Source: Curvularia sp. ZM96
Taxonomy: Eukaryota > Ascomycota > Dothideomycetes > Pleosporales > Pleosporaceae
Length of the DNA stretch: 64,000 nucleotides
Direction of reading: 5' to 3'
Assembly: GCA_022457065.1 (NCBI GenBank)
Contig: JAJGBQ010000002.1
Location: 4,650,001-4,714,000, forward strand
Position numbers and translations under genes: made by a program. The notes beneath the pieces were generated by a model that worked only from the letters and a program-made list of their open reading frames with translations, did no database searches and was not told where the DNA came from. The first letter of the stretch is position 1. Every line of letters begins with the position of its first letter. Shown piece by piece: positions 54,242 to 64,000 of the stretch.

Positions 54242-54863
54242 GCATGCGACAAAAGCGCGACATTTCAAAGAAGAAGTTGGAAGATGGAACCTAGTTGTCT
54301 TATTCTGTTTTTACCAGCATCTTCGGTTCCGTTGGCCCCGTTATCTGTGAGTTTTGAACAAAGTTTTGAGCATGGCGTATGGTGCAAAACAAAGGAAAGA
54401 CAAAGCTAATGAAATTGGACGCTCTCTGGCATGCAAAAAACTGGCGTAAACATTTTTTTGCTCGGGGGCGGGAAACTTGTTTGTTGTTTTTTTGTTTAAT
54501 CTAGGGCTTAGAGGGGGTCTTCACTACACGTTTCGAGGTTTTTTATTATTCTTTCTGTATAATACTATAGTTTGGAAGAGTAGGGCTTCCTCAGCGCTAG
54601 CTTACAAGATGAGTATTTGAATTCTACGTCTGTTATTGATATTTGCTATGGCTATGACTGTATCTTGAGGACGAGTTAAAGATACAAGGTGCTTATCGCG
54701 TATCTCACAATTCCGATAAAACGGGGAAGCTTTACCGCAAGCATTCTGCCCCACCTATGCAGCCTCCGCATTCATGTTTAAAGTCCGACCAGATAAGTGT
54801 TCAGAAACAGGCACAATCCCTCTCCCCCTGTCCTAACTGCATGACTCTCCTAAATCCTTAATC
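54242..54863. other. intergenic region
   Basis: About 620 bp, AT-rich, with T-runs near 54480-54500 and 54540. It holds the KCS1 3' end and the promoter of the next gene. No ORF of interest. Confidence 0.5.
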
Positions 54864-55967
54864 ATGCCTCTAAACATCTCCCCACCAATTCTCAACTCAG
54901 CAAACCCGTGGTGTACCACCCTCGCCCAACTCCGCTCCTTATACAGCACCCCGCACACAGGCGCCATAACAACGCGAACCTCACTGCTCTCCTCCTCTGG
55001 CTTCCCCCACGACCCCTCCCTGCACCAATTCACCTTTTTCCATCCTTCAAACCACACGTCTTCTCCCGCAAACACGGATGAACCGGACTCTTCCGACTCG
55101 AAAACGGGGAGCTTGAATACACTCGGCTACTCACCTCTACCTCTATCCACGTATCTCTCTTTCGTGGCAAGTCTCAACGATGAATTTCACGCAAGCAGCC
55201 CAAAAAAGCCCATCATCATCTCTGTAACGGGCTCCGCTTCGGACGCAGCAGAGTGCTACGCACGCATTTGCGCCTGTCAAGATAGCGTGGCCATGCCACT
55301 CGCTATGGAACTCAATCTCTCGTGTCCAAATATCCCTGGTGCACCGCCGCCGGCGTATTCGAGACAAGAACTGACAAAGTACCTTGTTGCTTTGAAGCGG
55401 GAGAAGAAGCAGCAGCAGCGAAGGAGACGAGGAGGAGATGGAGATGGAAGAAAGGAAGGGGTGCAAATAGGGATTAAAACGCCGCCGTATACGTATTCAG
55501 AGCAGTTTGAGAGTCTGGTAGGGGCGTTGCTCGATAGCGTTCAAGCGGAGGAGGGAGAATGTCCGGTTGATTTCATCACGGCGGTGAATACGCTTGGTTC
55601 TTCGCTTTTACTGTCTACTCCTCCAGACGATGCTGGGGAAGAAGATACGGAGGCATTCCTGCCTTCACTCAACTCGGCGGCGGGAACGGGCATCGGTGGA
55701 ATGGCGGGCGCGCCGTTGCATCCGCTGGCGCTGGGCAATGTGTACACGATTGTGAAGATGCTGGTACAGCATGAGGTGTTGGCGCATATACAGGTGATAG
55801 GGGTTGGAGGGGTCGCGGATACGGCGGGGTACAGGCGGATGAGAGGGGTTGGGGCAAGTGCGGTGGGGGTAGGGACGGCATTGGGGAGGAAGGGAGTTGC
55901 TGTTTTTGAGGAGATAGGGGCGCTGGGTGTAGAGGAAGAAATCAAGAAGAAGAAAGCTGGGGCTTGA
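54864..55967 (+). CDS. URA1: dihydroorotate dehydrogenase, class 1A (fumarate type)
   Basis: Oxidises dihydroorotate to orotate in pyrimidine synthesis, in the cytosol with fumarate as acceptor if it is a true class 1A enzyme. A single frame of 367 codons starts MPLNISPPILNSANPWCT. FMN-barrel motifs are in order: GAITTRTSL near residue 33, MELNLSCPNIPG with the catalytic cysteine near 150, the lysine of IGIKTPPYT, NTLGSSLLL, GIGGMAGAPLHPLALGNV and the phosphate-binding GVGGVADTAGY. No membrane anchor or mitochondrial leader is present, unlike class 2 enzymes. A charged insert (KREKKQQQRRRRGGDGDGRK, about residues 178-197) is unusual and lies in a surface loop. Many dothideomycetes carry such a gene beside a class 2 enzyme, so its role in pyrimidine synthesis may be secondary. 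Confidence 0.88.
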   Translation: MPLNISPPILNSANPWCTTLAQLRSLYSTPHTGAITTRTSLLSSSGFPHDPSLHQFTFFHPSNHTSSPANTDEPDSSDSKTGSLNTLGYSPLPLSTYLSFVASLNDEFHASSPKKPIIISVTGSASDAAECYARICACQDSVAMPLAMELNLSCPNIPGAPPPAYSRQELTKYLVALKREKKQQQRRRRGGDGDGRKEGVQIGIKTPPYTYSEQFESLVGALLDSVQAEEGECPVDFITAVNTLGSSLLLSTPPDDAGEEDTEAFLPSLNSAAGTGIGGMAGAPLHPLALGNVYTIVKMLVQHEVLAHIQVIGVGGVADTAGYRRMRGVGASAVGVGTALGRKGVAVFEEIGALGVEEEIKKKKAGA

Positions 55968-56155
55968 TGAAGTAGGTAGAGATTGTGGTTGGATATTGTA
56001 ATATTTTTGTATATATTCGTTTGTTGTTCATCTTTGTTTGTAGATTAACTCTTTCCTTTTCTTCTTTTGTACTTTCTCATTACTGCTATTTTAATAGACA
56101 AAAAATATTAAGGGTATCTCATTTCACGTAACATGTCTGCTGCACTCAACTCCGC

Positions 56156-57130
56156 TTATGATTCTTCTTGTGCATGCCGCGATGCGAGTTCGGCTGCTCC
56201 CCTCGACGCGAGCCATTCACTGTCGTCCCGCTCATTGACGCTCAGCATACCGCTGACATCCACTTCCAACTCTTTCCACAGAATATCTTCGACTGTGCTC
56301 TTGAACTCAGCATCCGCACCGTGGCTGCCTAGAAGCACAATTCTGCCGGGCGCCTTTCCTTGCGGGCTGAGCACATGCGCGATGCTTTCCTGCACTTGGG
56401 CCCAGAACTTTTCCCGAGGGGCATCGTACATTGGGAGATGCCACCAACCGAGATCGGCGCGGATGATACGGCTGGTCATGTGTGCATGGGGTGCGTAGTC
56501 CCTGCAGGCGTACTCGTGCATGCTTGCGCTGAAGGCACCGTCATCGAAGGCGAGGAAGAGAACGTGTTGCAGGTGCTCTGGGCCTGATTTTTTGGTGCAT
56601 GGAGAGGCGGGTTTCAGAGCGGCGTGGGTAGCCATTGCTTCTTCATAGACAATGGCACCATCTTGCGATGGCGCAAGACTTGCGACAACCATGGCTTTCT
56701 GAAATTTCCGTTGCAGTTCTGGGGCCAGGGGGGATAAAGCCAGTGCGGCCTGTTCTACAGGACCGTCGAGCTGCTTCTCAATGGCTGTGCGGAGTCGAAT
56801 TAGGAAACTCGATAATACCCTGTCGTCGCTGGATTCCAACGGTCCCGAGTATCCGGACTGAGAAGCCATCCACCGCCGCATTAGGTCTTGGTACTCTGGT
56901 TCTCCCTCCATCTTGACCAGATCTCTGGTGGTGCCATTTTCGTAGCGAGCAGCAGCCATGGCATGTGTTGTTGTAAACTGGAGGCCAATACTGGGTGGGG
57001 TGTGCTTGGTTTGGTCCTGGGGTGTGGGTATATCGTGTGGAGTATTATCGGCCATGGGTATCTGCTGTGCATGACGGACTACGCGTGCACTAGCCAAAGG
57101 CACGAGACAAAGCAGAGCGGAGAACTTCAT
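56156..57130 (-). CDS. secreted hypothetical protein
   Basis: Single frame of 324 codons from ATG 57130. The start MKFSALLCLVPLASARVV is a signal peptide with a probable cleavage after ASA. The family is not recognised with certainty. The body is helical, with IRLRTAIEKQLDGPVEQAAL, and then has a segment HVLFLAFDDGAFSASMHEYAC. The last 80 residues, with GRIVLLGSHGADAEFKSTVEDIL and the end LASRGAAELASRHAQE, resemble the C-terminal nucleotide-binding lobe of Hsp70 or actin-like proteins (GGxS...F...RGAA). That is a similarity by eye only and would be odd in a secreted protein. The opposite strand also shows ORFs but without motifs. It is convergent with the dihydroorotate dehydrogenase gene. 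Confidence 0.7.
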   Translation of the reverse strand: MKFSALLCLVPLASARVVRHAQQIPMADNTPHDIPTPQDQTKHTPPSIGLQFTTTHAMAAARYENGTTRDLVKMEGEPEYQDLMRRWMASQSGYSGPLESSDDRVLSSFLIRLRTAIEKQLDGPVEQAALALSPLAPELQRKFQKAMVVASLAPSQDGAIVYEEAMATHAALKPASPCTKKSGPEHLQHVLFLAFDDGAFSASMHEYACRDYAPHAHMTSRIIRADLGWWHLPMYDAPREKFWAQVQESIAHVLSPQGKAPGRIVLLGSHGADAEFKSTVEDILWKELEVDVSGMLSVNERDDSEWLASRGAAELASRHAQEES

Positions 57131-59254
57131 GGTGAAGTGGTGGTATTAGTCGGTGAAAAACTGCGGTGATATAGTAGCAGAGGTCGCAAAACAAAAAGAT
57201 GGGTAGTCGAAACAAGGCAAGGTGCGAAGGAGCGAATGGCAGTGGGTAGGCAAGGGGCCGTGGAAACGTCGGTGGTGGTTGAAACAGCAGCCGTACCAAA
57301 AGAGTGGAAGGTAGGGCAGGCAAGCAACAGCAGCGCTCGCTCGAGCCGCGACGACACAGCCGGCCAACTTATATGTAGCATAGGGGAGAGGGCGTTGCAG
57401 CCAGCAGCCGATGGTACCGTGTGGCTTGACAGACCCGATAGTGTCTGCGTCCCATTTGCTCCATGCCTGTTCGAGGCCCGTGATGCCGCGTCGACTATTG
57501 GGAAGGTTGGCGCTAGGCCCGAAGCGGTGCCGAGGTCAGGCTACGCACGAACTGCGGCTGCTGGGGGAGCATAAGCAACGTCTGAGGTTTGCGCTGTGCC
57601 ATTCGACCCGTATCATAAGATTGTTGAGGGGCCAGTCCGCCTCCTTTTGGTCCGCCTCGAGCGCGCGCGCTGGCGACGATGGGGCGTCGACCATCCATCA
57701 AGAGGTGGAGTCGGCGAAGGAGGGGAAATACCAAGCTTTGGCTGGTGCCGCCTGCCGTGCTGCTATTTACGGCGAAACTTGGCACGGGGCACCGCCCACC
57801 GTCCAGAGGCAATCTACTCGGGCGCGTGCTTGCCCACGTTTCTCTTTGATGTGCATCATTTCTGGAGATTGAAGCATGCAGCCGTTTCGCCAATGACGAC
57901 CCTGTCCCCTAGCTGACTGACCCCGCGATTCCAGGCACCCATGGCGCATTATCTGGGCCCTCAGGGACTCCAGGGCTGTTGCTGCGCCACAATCGATACC
58001 CGAGATTCCCTGCATCAAGTCATGGGAATGCCATCGCCAGCCATCGAGTCATTGCAGTACGAGCGAAGGAATCCAGACATGCACAAAACGTGCAAAGACT
58101 GCGTCTCGGGCTCAGTCCTCAGTCACAGCTCCATGATCCCAGCGCCCATCTTCGTGCACAGGGAGTACGTACTTCGTATGACCTCTTTTGTGGCCGCCCA
58201 TGACCCATTGGCTCAACCCCTGTATGTCAGACTCAGGTTTCAAGATAACCCACGTCACACATGATTCTTCGCGCAGTTTTGCCCAAGGCCAGGAGGCTCA
58301 ATTGTATACCAGTCGATCTTAATGCCCTTGCATACGTGTGCCCATACGCCAGGTCACGTCAGGCACGCCCTTGGTTAGTCTGTGGTTGCACTCAGCACTA
58401 CCACTGACCCCTCTCTTACATCAAAGGCCGCTCGGGCTTACATGCTCCACCCCGCATACCGAAATCTACGTTTTCGTGAGATACTGTCATACGGAATCAT
58501 CCAGAGGCACATATGCAGGGTTTAGATGTACCTGCAGAAGATACTCCACACAGCATTGGAGCGGCTGGTTCGGAACCGGCACAATGGCAAAAGCATAAAC
58601 CCGGTTTACCTTTTCGTTTCGGAGCCCCCGCAGGCTCCGGTTCACCTGCCAAGTGAACAAGAGAAAAAAGAAGAAAGACTTTGGACAACGAGTGAATCAG
58701 ATATATTTAGCTCTGAGTCAGAGCGTTTTACAGTTGGAATTGGCTGTTCTTTTACGACCGTCGCGTACATCTCCGCCTACCTATAGGTATACGCCTCCGC
58801 TAGGAGGAGGCGTTATTACTAGCTCTGCTTTCATCATACTAAGTTGCTAGCAGATCATGTGATTAACCGTAACCCTCCAATGGCACCGAGTCCTCTCCAG
58901 CCCGCTCCGGACGAGCTCCTATTCCATTTAAGCCACGCTACAACGTATCTTAGACCCAAACGCTATCCTCTGTAGCGTTTGAGATTCTCACCAAATCGCG
59001 GCTTGGGAGCTTTAGCGCTGCTTACTCCTACACCTTGTTGTTGGCAGTCTTGTTCTTTTTACCCAATGCCTTTGCTTTCCGACATCGCAGAAGTATTTTT
59101 CCCATCTTTCTCTACAAGCTTCCAAACGCAGTCAAATCTATGGAAAGTCTGCACTTTACAGTCCGAGAAGGTGAACTTTGTCAGTGTCTCCTTAGTGTAT
59201 TCTTCTTTGGTCCAGGCCATGCTTTGGCAGAGACACGCCCAGCATAAACGAAAC
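57131..59254. other. gene-poor intergenic stretch
   Basis: About 2.1 kb without a gene I can support. Many overlapping ORFs of 60-150 codons exist, but none has motifs, signal peptide or sensible splicing. From about 58,330 the sequence holds several small hairpins (for example GGAGCC/GGCTCC near 58,620 and a GCCTCC/GGAGGC pair near 58,795), which may mark an old non-autonomous transposon. Confidence 0.5.
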
Positions 59255-59637
59255 ATGCCAAATCCGAACGTTCCGATCACCATTGGCGAATCTGCCACTA
59301 ATCAGACCATTTTTAAAACCATATCGTTTGTATGCTTGATGATCCTATCACTGCTCCTACGCAAGGCGCCATGTTTCCACTCCTACAATCTCAGGTAGCT
59401 ATGATGAGCTCAGCTACCGAAAGAAACACAATGGAAACAACGAGTCATGATAGAGAAGCGTCGACACGGTTCAAGAAAAGCAGAGGTACATCTGTGGCGC
59501 TTCAAGAGGTCCAGGGTAGTTTCGCAGAGTACGACGTGGGACATAAGAGACCAGCGCGTCAGATCATTGATTCGATTGACGATGAGCAGCGTAGCTCGGT
59601 TTCTGACTTGATCAGACCTACGTCACAGAGGCTGTGA
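59255..59637 (+). CDS. possible small gene, 105 residues
   Basis: Tentative. Exons 59255-59329 and 59395-59637 join over a 65-bp intron (GTATGC donor, CAG acceptor) that keeps the frame. The product starts MPNPNVPITIGESATNQTIF and is polar, with SATERNTMETTSHDREAS and IDSIDDEQRSSVSDLI, without signal peptide or known domain. An unspliced alternative would begin at the ATG at 59332. It converges on the epoxide hydrolase gene with 151 bp between the stops. Nothing proves expression. Confidence 0.35.
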
Positions 59638-59788
59638 TGGCTAAAAGAAAAGATATACATTTCAACATACTTCGCCAGCTTTAGGAGGTACCGACGAAAC
59701 GACTCAGCATCCACGATGCCCACAACACAATATCAGGTGTTGGACCGCACTATAAAGTCTTCGGTGCACAACGACCAATAAACTAAAC

Positions 59789-61153
59789 CTAATATCCAGA
59801 CTTACCGGGCACGATGTTGAAACAAGGCCCGCCTTTGCCAAACATACTCTGTAAATCCGCGACAATCACATCCGGTCTCTCGTGCGCCGCGAAATGACCA
59901 CCTTTGTCATGCACACTCTCATATACCAGAGGGCCTAGAACCAAAAGAGTCAGTAGAAGTACCATTTATCCACAGTCATAGACTTAAACTTCATCTCATG
60001 GCTTAGAAAGGAGAAACAGAGGATACCACCTACCCAACGTCTTCGCCCATAATCTCGGCACAACTGTAATCTCCCTCGGGAAATGCGCCACACCCAATTT
60101 GACACCGCCAACCCACTCACTCGCCCTCTCTCTATCTGGAACCCGTTCTGTGGGGTTATGCTGCGCCTCGTAGTAAATCCTCACATGCGCATTTGGCCCT
60201 GCGCTGCTAAACCAATACACGCTCACCCACGTCAGTATCTCATCGTCCGTCCACGAATACCCATCCGTCCAGTCCACCAGCTTCTCGTAGATCCACGCCA
60301 GCAGCGCAACAGGGCTATCTGCAAACGCGTACCCCAGAGTTTGCGGCTTGGTAGCTTGGAGCTGGCGGTATGCCTGGCCGTCGTTCAAGAACCAAGCTGA
60401 GCGCTGCAATCCCGCGGCTTCGGCGGGCGTGTAGCATGAGACTAAATGCTGGAGCGCAAGGCCAGGCTGCGATGTCCAGGATGGCGGGTGCGCGCGCACC
60501 ATGTTGATGTGACTAGCAAGGACATGCGATGGGTATAACACACCCATTATCCTGGTAACGTAGAAGCCCCAATCGCCGCCTTGCGTGACGTACTTCTCGT
60601 ACCCGAGATCGAGCATCAGTCGGTGACATGTCTCTGCGTACTGGGTAAGTGCAAAACCGGGCTTTGAGATTCTCTGGCTGAAGCCAAAGTTGGGTAGAGA
60701 AGGTGCCACGATGTGGAAGGCGGGTTTATCGGCGCTCTCCCCGGCAGTTAGTAGGGGGAGGAGTTTAGTCACTTCGAGGAAGGAGCCCGGCCAGCCGTGG
60801 CAGAAGAGGAGTGGTATAGCGTTGGGGTTGGGGTTTTGCTGGTGGACGAAGTGAATGGTTATGTCACCGAAGCCTTCGACTTGGACACTTTTGCGGTAGT
60901 TAGGGAGCTGATTCATTTGGGACTCGGCTTCACGCCACGAGAAGTTGGTTTCCCAGTGCTTTGCAAGATGCTTGATGTCGGAAAGGGGTGAGCCGTAGGG
61001 CCACTGGTCGGGCGTGTCGAGTTCATCGGGAAAATCGGCGTCGGCGAGCTTTCGCTTTAGTTTTGCGATGGACTCGTCCGGGACGAATATCGTATATGGT
61101 TCTGGATCTGAGGGCATGATGCGAGGGATTGTGCTATCAGAGGGTGGTGTCAC
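59789..61153 (-). CDS. epoxide hydrolase, microsomal type (alpha/beta hydrolase)
   Basis: Opens epoxides to vicinal diols. Exons 60034-61153 and 59789-59934 join over a 99-bp intron, giving 421 residues. The N-terminal EHN domain, with YTIFVPDESIAKLKRKLADA and FSWREAESQMNQLPNYR, is that of juvenile hormone or microsomal epoxide hydrolases. The hydrolase core has the oxyanion motif HGWPGS, the nucleophile aspartate in TQGGDWGFYV, and the catalytic histidine in the second exon in DKGGHFAAHERP. Without splicing the frame would end before that histidine, which supports the intron. After GPCFNIVPG the frame ends KSGY-stop; a further intron at GTAAGT there is possible. There is no membrane anchor. 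Its upstream neighbour on the same strand is a P450, a likely source of epoxide substrates. Confidence 0.88.
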
Positions 61154-61857
61154 AGAAGGCGATTCGGCATCTACTCGTGCAAAGATTCAAGGGCGATATG
61201 GCTTTTATTCATATCCGCAGCCATGATAAGATAATACCTCAGATTAAAAAAGATGAAAACTTCCGTGTAAGATGACGACACCGCATTGCTAGTATTGGCT
61301 GGAAGCCGCTGTTACAAGTGTAGTCGCTCACTAGAGAGCGGCTTATTCATCCTGCCAAGGATCGCGTGCTTGTACAGGACAGCTTTGTACTAGAGCCAGA
61401 TCATCATTGAGGCAAGATACCTTTTTCGGAATATGCAGATGTCATTGTTTGCGCCCTTGCATCCTGCAGCATTAAGGACCAGATGTGTCCAAGTCCGGAT
61501 AGTAACGCTGTATGACGTAGCGTTATCAGAGGACGACTACTACCTTCGAAAAGATCATGTTGCAAGACAGGCCTATTGTTGGACTTGTACGTATACAAGA
61601 CATATAAGAGTTATCATCATAAAGTGTAAAGTGAACAAGATAAGGATCCATGGGTACAAAGAGCGGATAAGAACTAGTTGGACGTTCGGTATTCGGAATG
61701 GATCGGAATCGCTCGGAATACCCCAGCACTACATTCACAACAGTGAAATGCGCTAACGACAATAAGGGGTTCTCACCATACAGGGATAAGTTCTGTAAGA
61801 GCAACTTCGCATTATACGTGTCCACATCTAACCACTTCAGTAGTACCTAAAAATAAT
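61154..61857. other. intergenic region
   Basis: About 700 bp between the epoxide hydrolase start and the P450 stop. ORFs present lack coding character. It presumably contains the hydrolase promoter. Confidence 0.5.
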
Positions 61858-63602
61858 CTATGAGAGATGAACGGAGCTCCTAGAAGGAAGAAGAGATAGA
61901 TGGAGAACAAATCCCGGCATTGGATAGGTGCAGTCGCCCCCTTTTTGCATCATTCCATTTCCATCTAAAATTTTGAAATGTTCAAATTCTTGCAATATCC
62001 TCCCTAGAACATAACCCATCTCCACTAATGCTAATCTCTCTGGATTTGATTAAAATTACCAATAGATAAAAAAGGTATGATATTTAGCACTTACTGCCAA
62101 GACAAGGTCGATAGCCTCCGTTGAATGGAATGAAAGCTGAATCCGGCCGTTGATGCCCCTGCCAGCGCTGTGGCCGGAATTCCTCGGCATCTTCTCCCCA
62201 TATGTCTTTACGACGGTGGAGTACAAAGGAACAGAAAGCAACTGTTTGGCCTGCTTGTATAGTGAATGGTTGAGTACCATCAGGCCCTGCTCCAATAGGC
62301 AACACACATTGTCTTTTAGCCACCCGAAAACTAAGAGGGACTGGTGGATATAAACGCAAGACCTCGTTGATAACATCCATCAAAGGTTGAAAAGCCGTTA
62401 ATTGGGATGTGTCTGCCAGATTTCTCGGGTCCTTTCCAAACTTTTCCAGAACTTGGCACCGTAATTCGGATGCAAAACTGGGCCTTTGGGCTAGAAGTAT
62501 AATCGCAAAGCTCAAAGCGCTTGCGGTGCTATCTGTCCCGGCAATTAGCACCCCGAGAATTTCGTTGGCAAGATCTTCCGGATTCTGTGCGATGTGGGCT
62601 GCTGCTTCTGCAAAGAGATTTTCTTGCTTTGGTTGTTGTTTCCCCTGTTGCATCACCCGTATCTTGTTCCATGAAGCCTGTGCAGCCGGTAATGTGTGAT
62701 TTCGAACTGTTCTACAAGCTTCTTTGAACTTTCTGTATGCTGACCAAGGCAGGGGTGAAAATATTCGTAGGGAAGCCCAGCCTAGCCCAACGTCGCACGC
62801 TTTATGAGAGTCCCTGGATGGTGCATAAGAAGTATTGTTGCGGGAGTGAAGTGAAGTTCCTGTGATCATGTTTGCCAGAAAATCACCAATAAGGCTTCGA
62901 AACGTGGCGGTAATCTCGACAGACCCACATCTTGATCCTGTCGCTGTTGATCTCTTCAGTTTCTCGAACAATGAATCTAGCCTCTTTTCTATATCTGCTA
63001 GTTTCGCCTCCAGGTTGAGATTCAAGAACGGTTGCAGTAGCCGTCGACGATGTTGCCACGCCGCACCGTCAGCGTGGAAAATGACTTTATCTCCCCAAAA
63101 TGGTTCAAATGCCTTGATCCTGGCCGACCCAATCTCAAAGTTCTCAAAGTTTTCGTGGAGAAGACTTGTGATATTCTGAGGTTCTGCTGTAAAGATATAG
63201 CTATGGTTGAGTATGGTGCATTCATGGGTAGGGCCTCCTAAAGCAAACTGAGGAGCAACGACATCTAAAAGGTAGGATTTTCGATGGCGAAACATGTCAA
63301 AGACGTATTTGTAGCCTAGTAGCCCGAGGCCTGGGAGCTTTGGAACTTTTCCCAATCGGGGGTCTTGCTCTTCTGCATCTTGAAGTTTGGGCTTTTGTTG
63401 TACAAATAGGAATGCGAGAAGTAGCGCAACGATAGTAGAGAAAAACAGAGTTGTATCTGTATGCAATTGTTAGATGTTTTTTCTGAAAACAAATCCCAGG
63501 AAGAGTGGTAATAAAGGAGAATATGTTCGAAGATGGCTGTAGAGGCGCGCTTTCCTTTTAAGGTATACAAGTACTCCATCTTTACCTGACATACACCTTA
63601 CG
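61858..63602 (-). CDS. cytochrome P450, CYP52-like (alkane or fatty acid hydroxylase type)
   Basis: Heme monooxygenase anchored in the endoplasmic reticulum. The main exon 62095-63456 and the last exon 61858-62039 are joined over a 55-bp intron that falls inside the heme motif. The main frame has no ATG at its head and is closed upstream by a TAA. The best solution is a 7-bp first exon (63596-63602, ATG TCA G) and a 139-bp intron, giving MSDTTLFFSTIVALLLAFLF and 516 residues. Motifs are the I-helix LIAGTDSTAS, ExxR in NEVLRLYP, EEFRPQRW, and heme binding FNGGYRPCLG continued by KRLALVEMGYVL after the intron. The layout resembles CYP52/CYP539-type enzymes that oxidise long-chain substrates. 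It lies next to the epoxide hydrolase. Confidence 0.85.
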
Positions 63603-64000
63603 ATCTATCAAATTTTGAGAATATATGGAGCAACAAACTAACATCCCCAGTTGATTTAGTAAATACTGTGAGCCATAACGTGGATGCTCTTATAAACGCA
63701 CGCTCTTGTGACGAAAGAACAACTTGTTGATCCAAACAATGCCTGACCGATCATCGTAGTATTGACAAGTTTAGAAGAAATAGAGATTGAGGTGGTGCAA
63801 GAGGGACCAATAGGAACAAGATCCACTGACCTAGGTAAGTTTTGTTGAATCTGATGACCTAAAGGAAGGCATATGTCGCGTAACTGCATGTATGGTGTGC
63901 CGCTTCCGAGGAGGTTTTTGATTTTCATGTGACGAAATGGATACATACACTGACTAATCATATCCTGACAACTAAGAGTTCTTTGCTTATTATGTAGTGG
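63603..64000. other. window end, no gene assigned
   Basis: About 400 bp upstream of the P450. A 101-codon reverse-strand ORF at 63656-63961 has no motif and could at best be an exon of a gene outside the window. Confidence 0.4.

Noticed and set aside
57411..57872. 153-codon plus-strand ORF
   Set aside because: GC-rich region open in several frames at once; no homology features.
63656..63961. 101-codon reverse-strand ORF at the window end
   Set aside because: No start context or motif; may be an exon of an outside gene but cannot be supported.
1..64000. tRNA, rRNA or CRISPR features
   Set aside because: No cloverleaf with typical A and B boxes, no rRNA sequence and no regularly spaced direct repeats with spacers were noticed; CRISPR is not expected in a fungus.

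Overview
The window is nuclear DNA of a filamentous ascomycete, most likely a dothideomycete of the order Pleosporales. The genes have short GT-AG introns (about 47-140 bp), conserved fungal housekeeping genes are packed tightly, and one AT-rich block shows the TpA-rich, stop-filled decay typical of repeat-induced point mutation (RIP). The species cannot be fixed from the sequence alone.

Left arm (1-19.9 kb), gene by gene: a DEAH helicase Prp43 cut by the window edge, PRMT5/Skb1, the U3 snoRNP protein Imp4, three small secreted cysteine-containing proteins (6.5-9.0 kb), a broken gene of unknown family (10.4-11.9 kb), a multi-pass membrane protein, ORC6, a secreted hypothetical protein, a CYP504-like cytochrome P450 and a dimeric alpha-beta barrel protein.

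Middle (19,898-38,099): an 18.2-kb nest of transposons bounded by 87-bp inverted repeats and a TA duplication. Inside are full-length and broken pogo/Fot1-like DNA transposons, all starting with ACGT and carrying doubled 17-bp subterminal repeats. There is also a Gypsy LTR retrotransposon (426-bp LTRs, AGTAG target duplication, a pogo-like element nested in it, and an antisense cysteine-motif ORF), a 564-bp foldback element and a GC-normal palindrome-rich island. Nothing in this block appears to be an intact gene.

Right arm (38.3-64 kb): a UCS-domain myosin chaperone (She4/UNC-45), a Cdc11/Nud1-type scaffold of the septation network, a low-complexity nuclear-type protein, the inositol hexakisphosphate kinase Kcs1, a class 1A dihydroorotate dehydrogenase, a secreted hypothetical protein, a possible small gene, a microsomal-type epoxide hydrolase and a CYP52-like P450. 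The last two are neighbours on one strand and could act in sequence on an oxidised substrate.

Gene models were built by reading the strands by eye: intron borders are GT-AG and keep the frame, but none has transcript support here.
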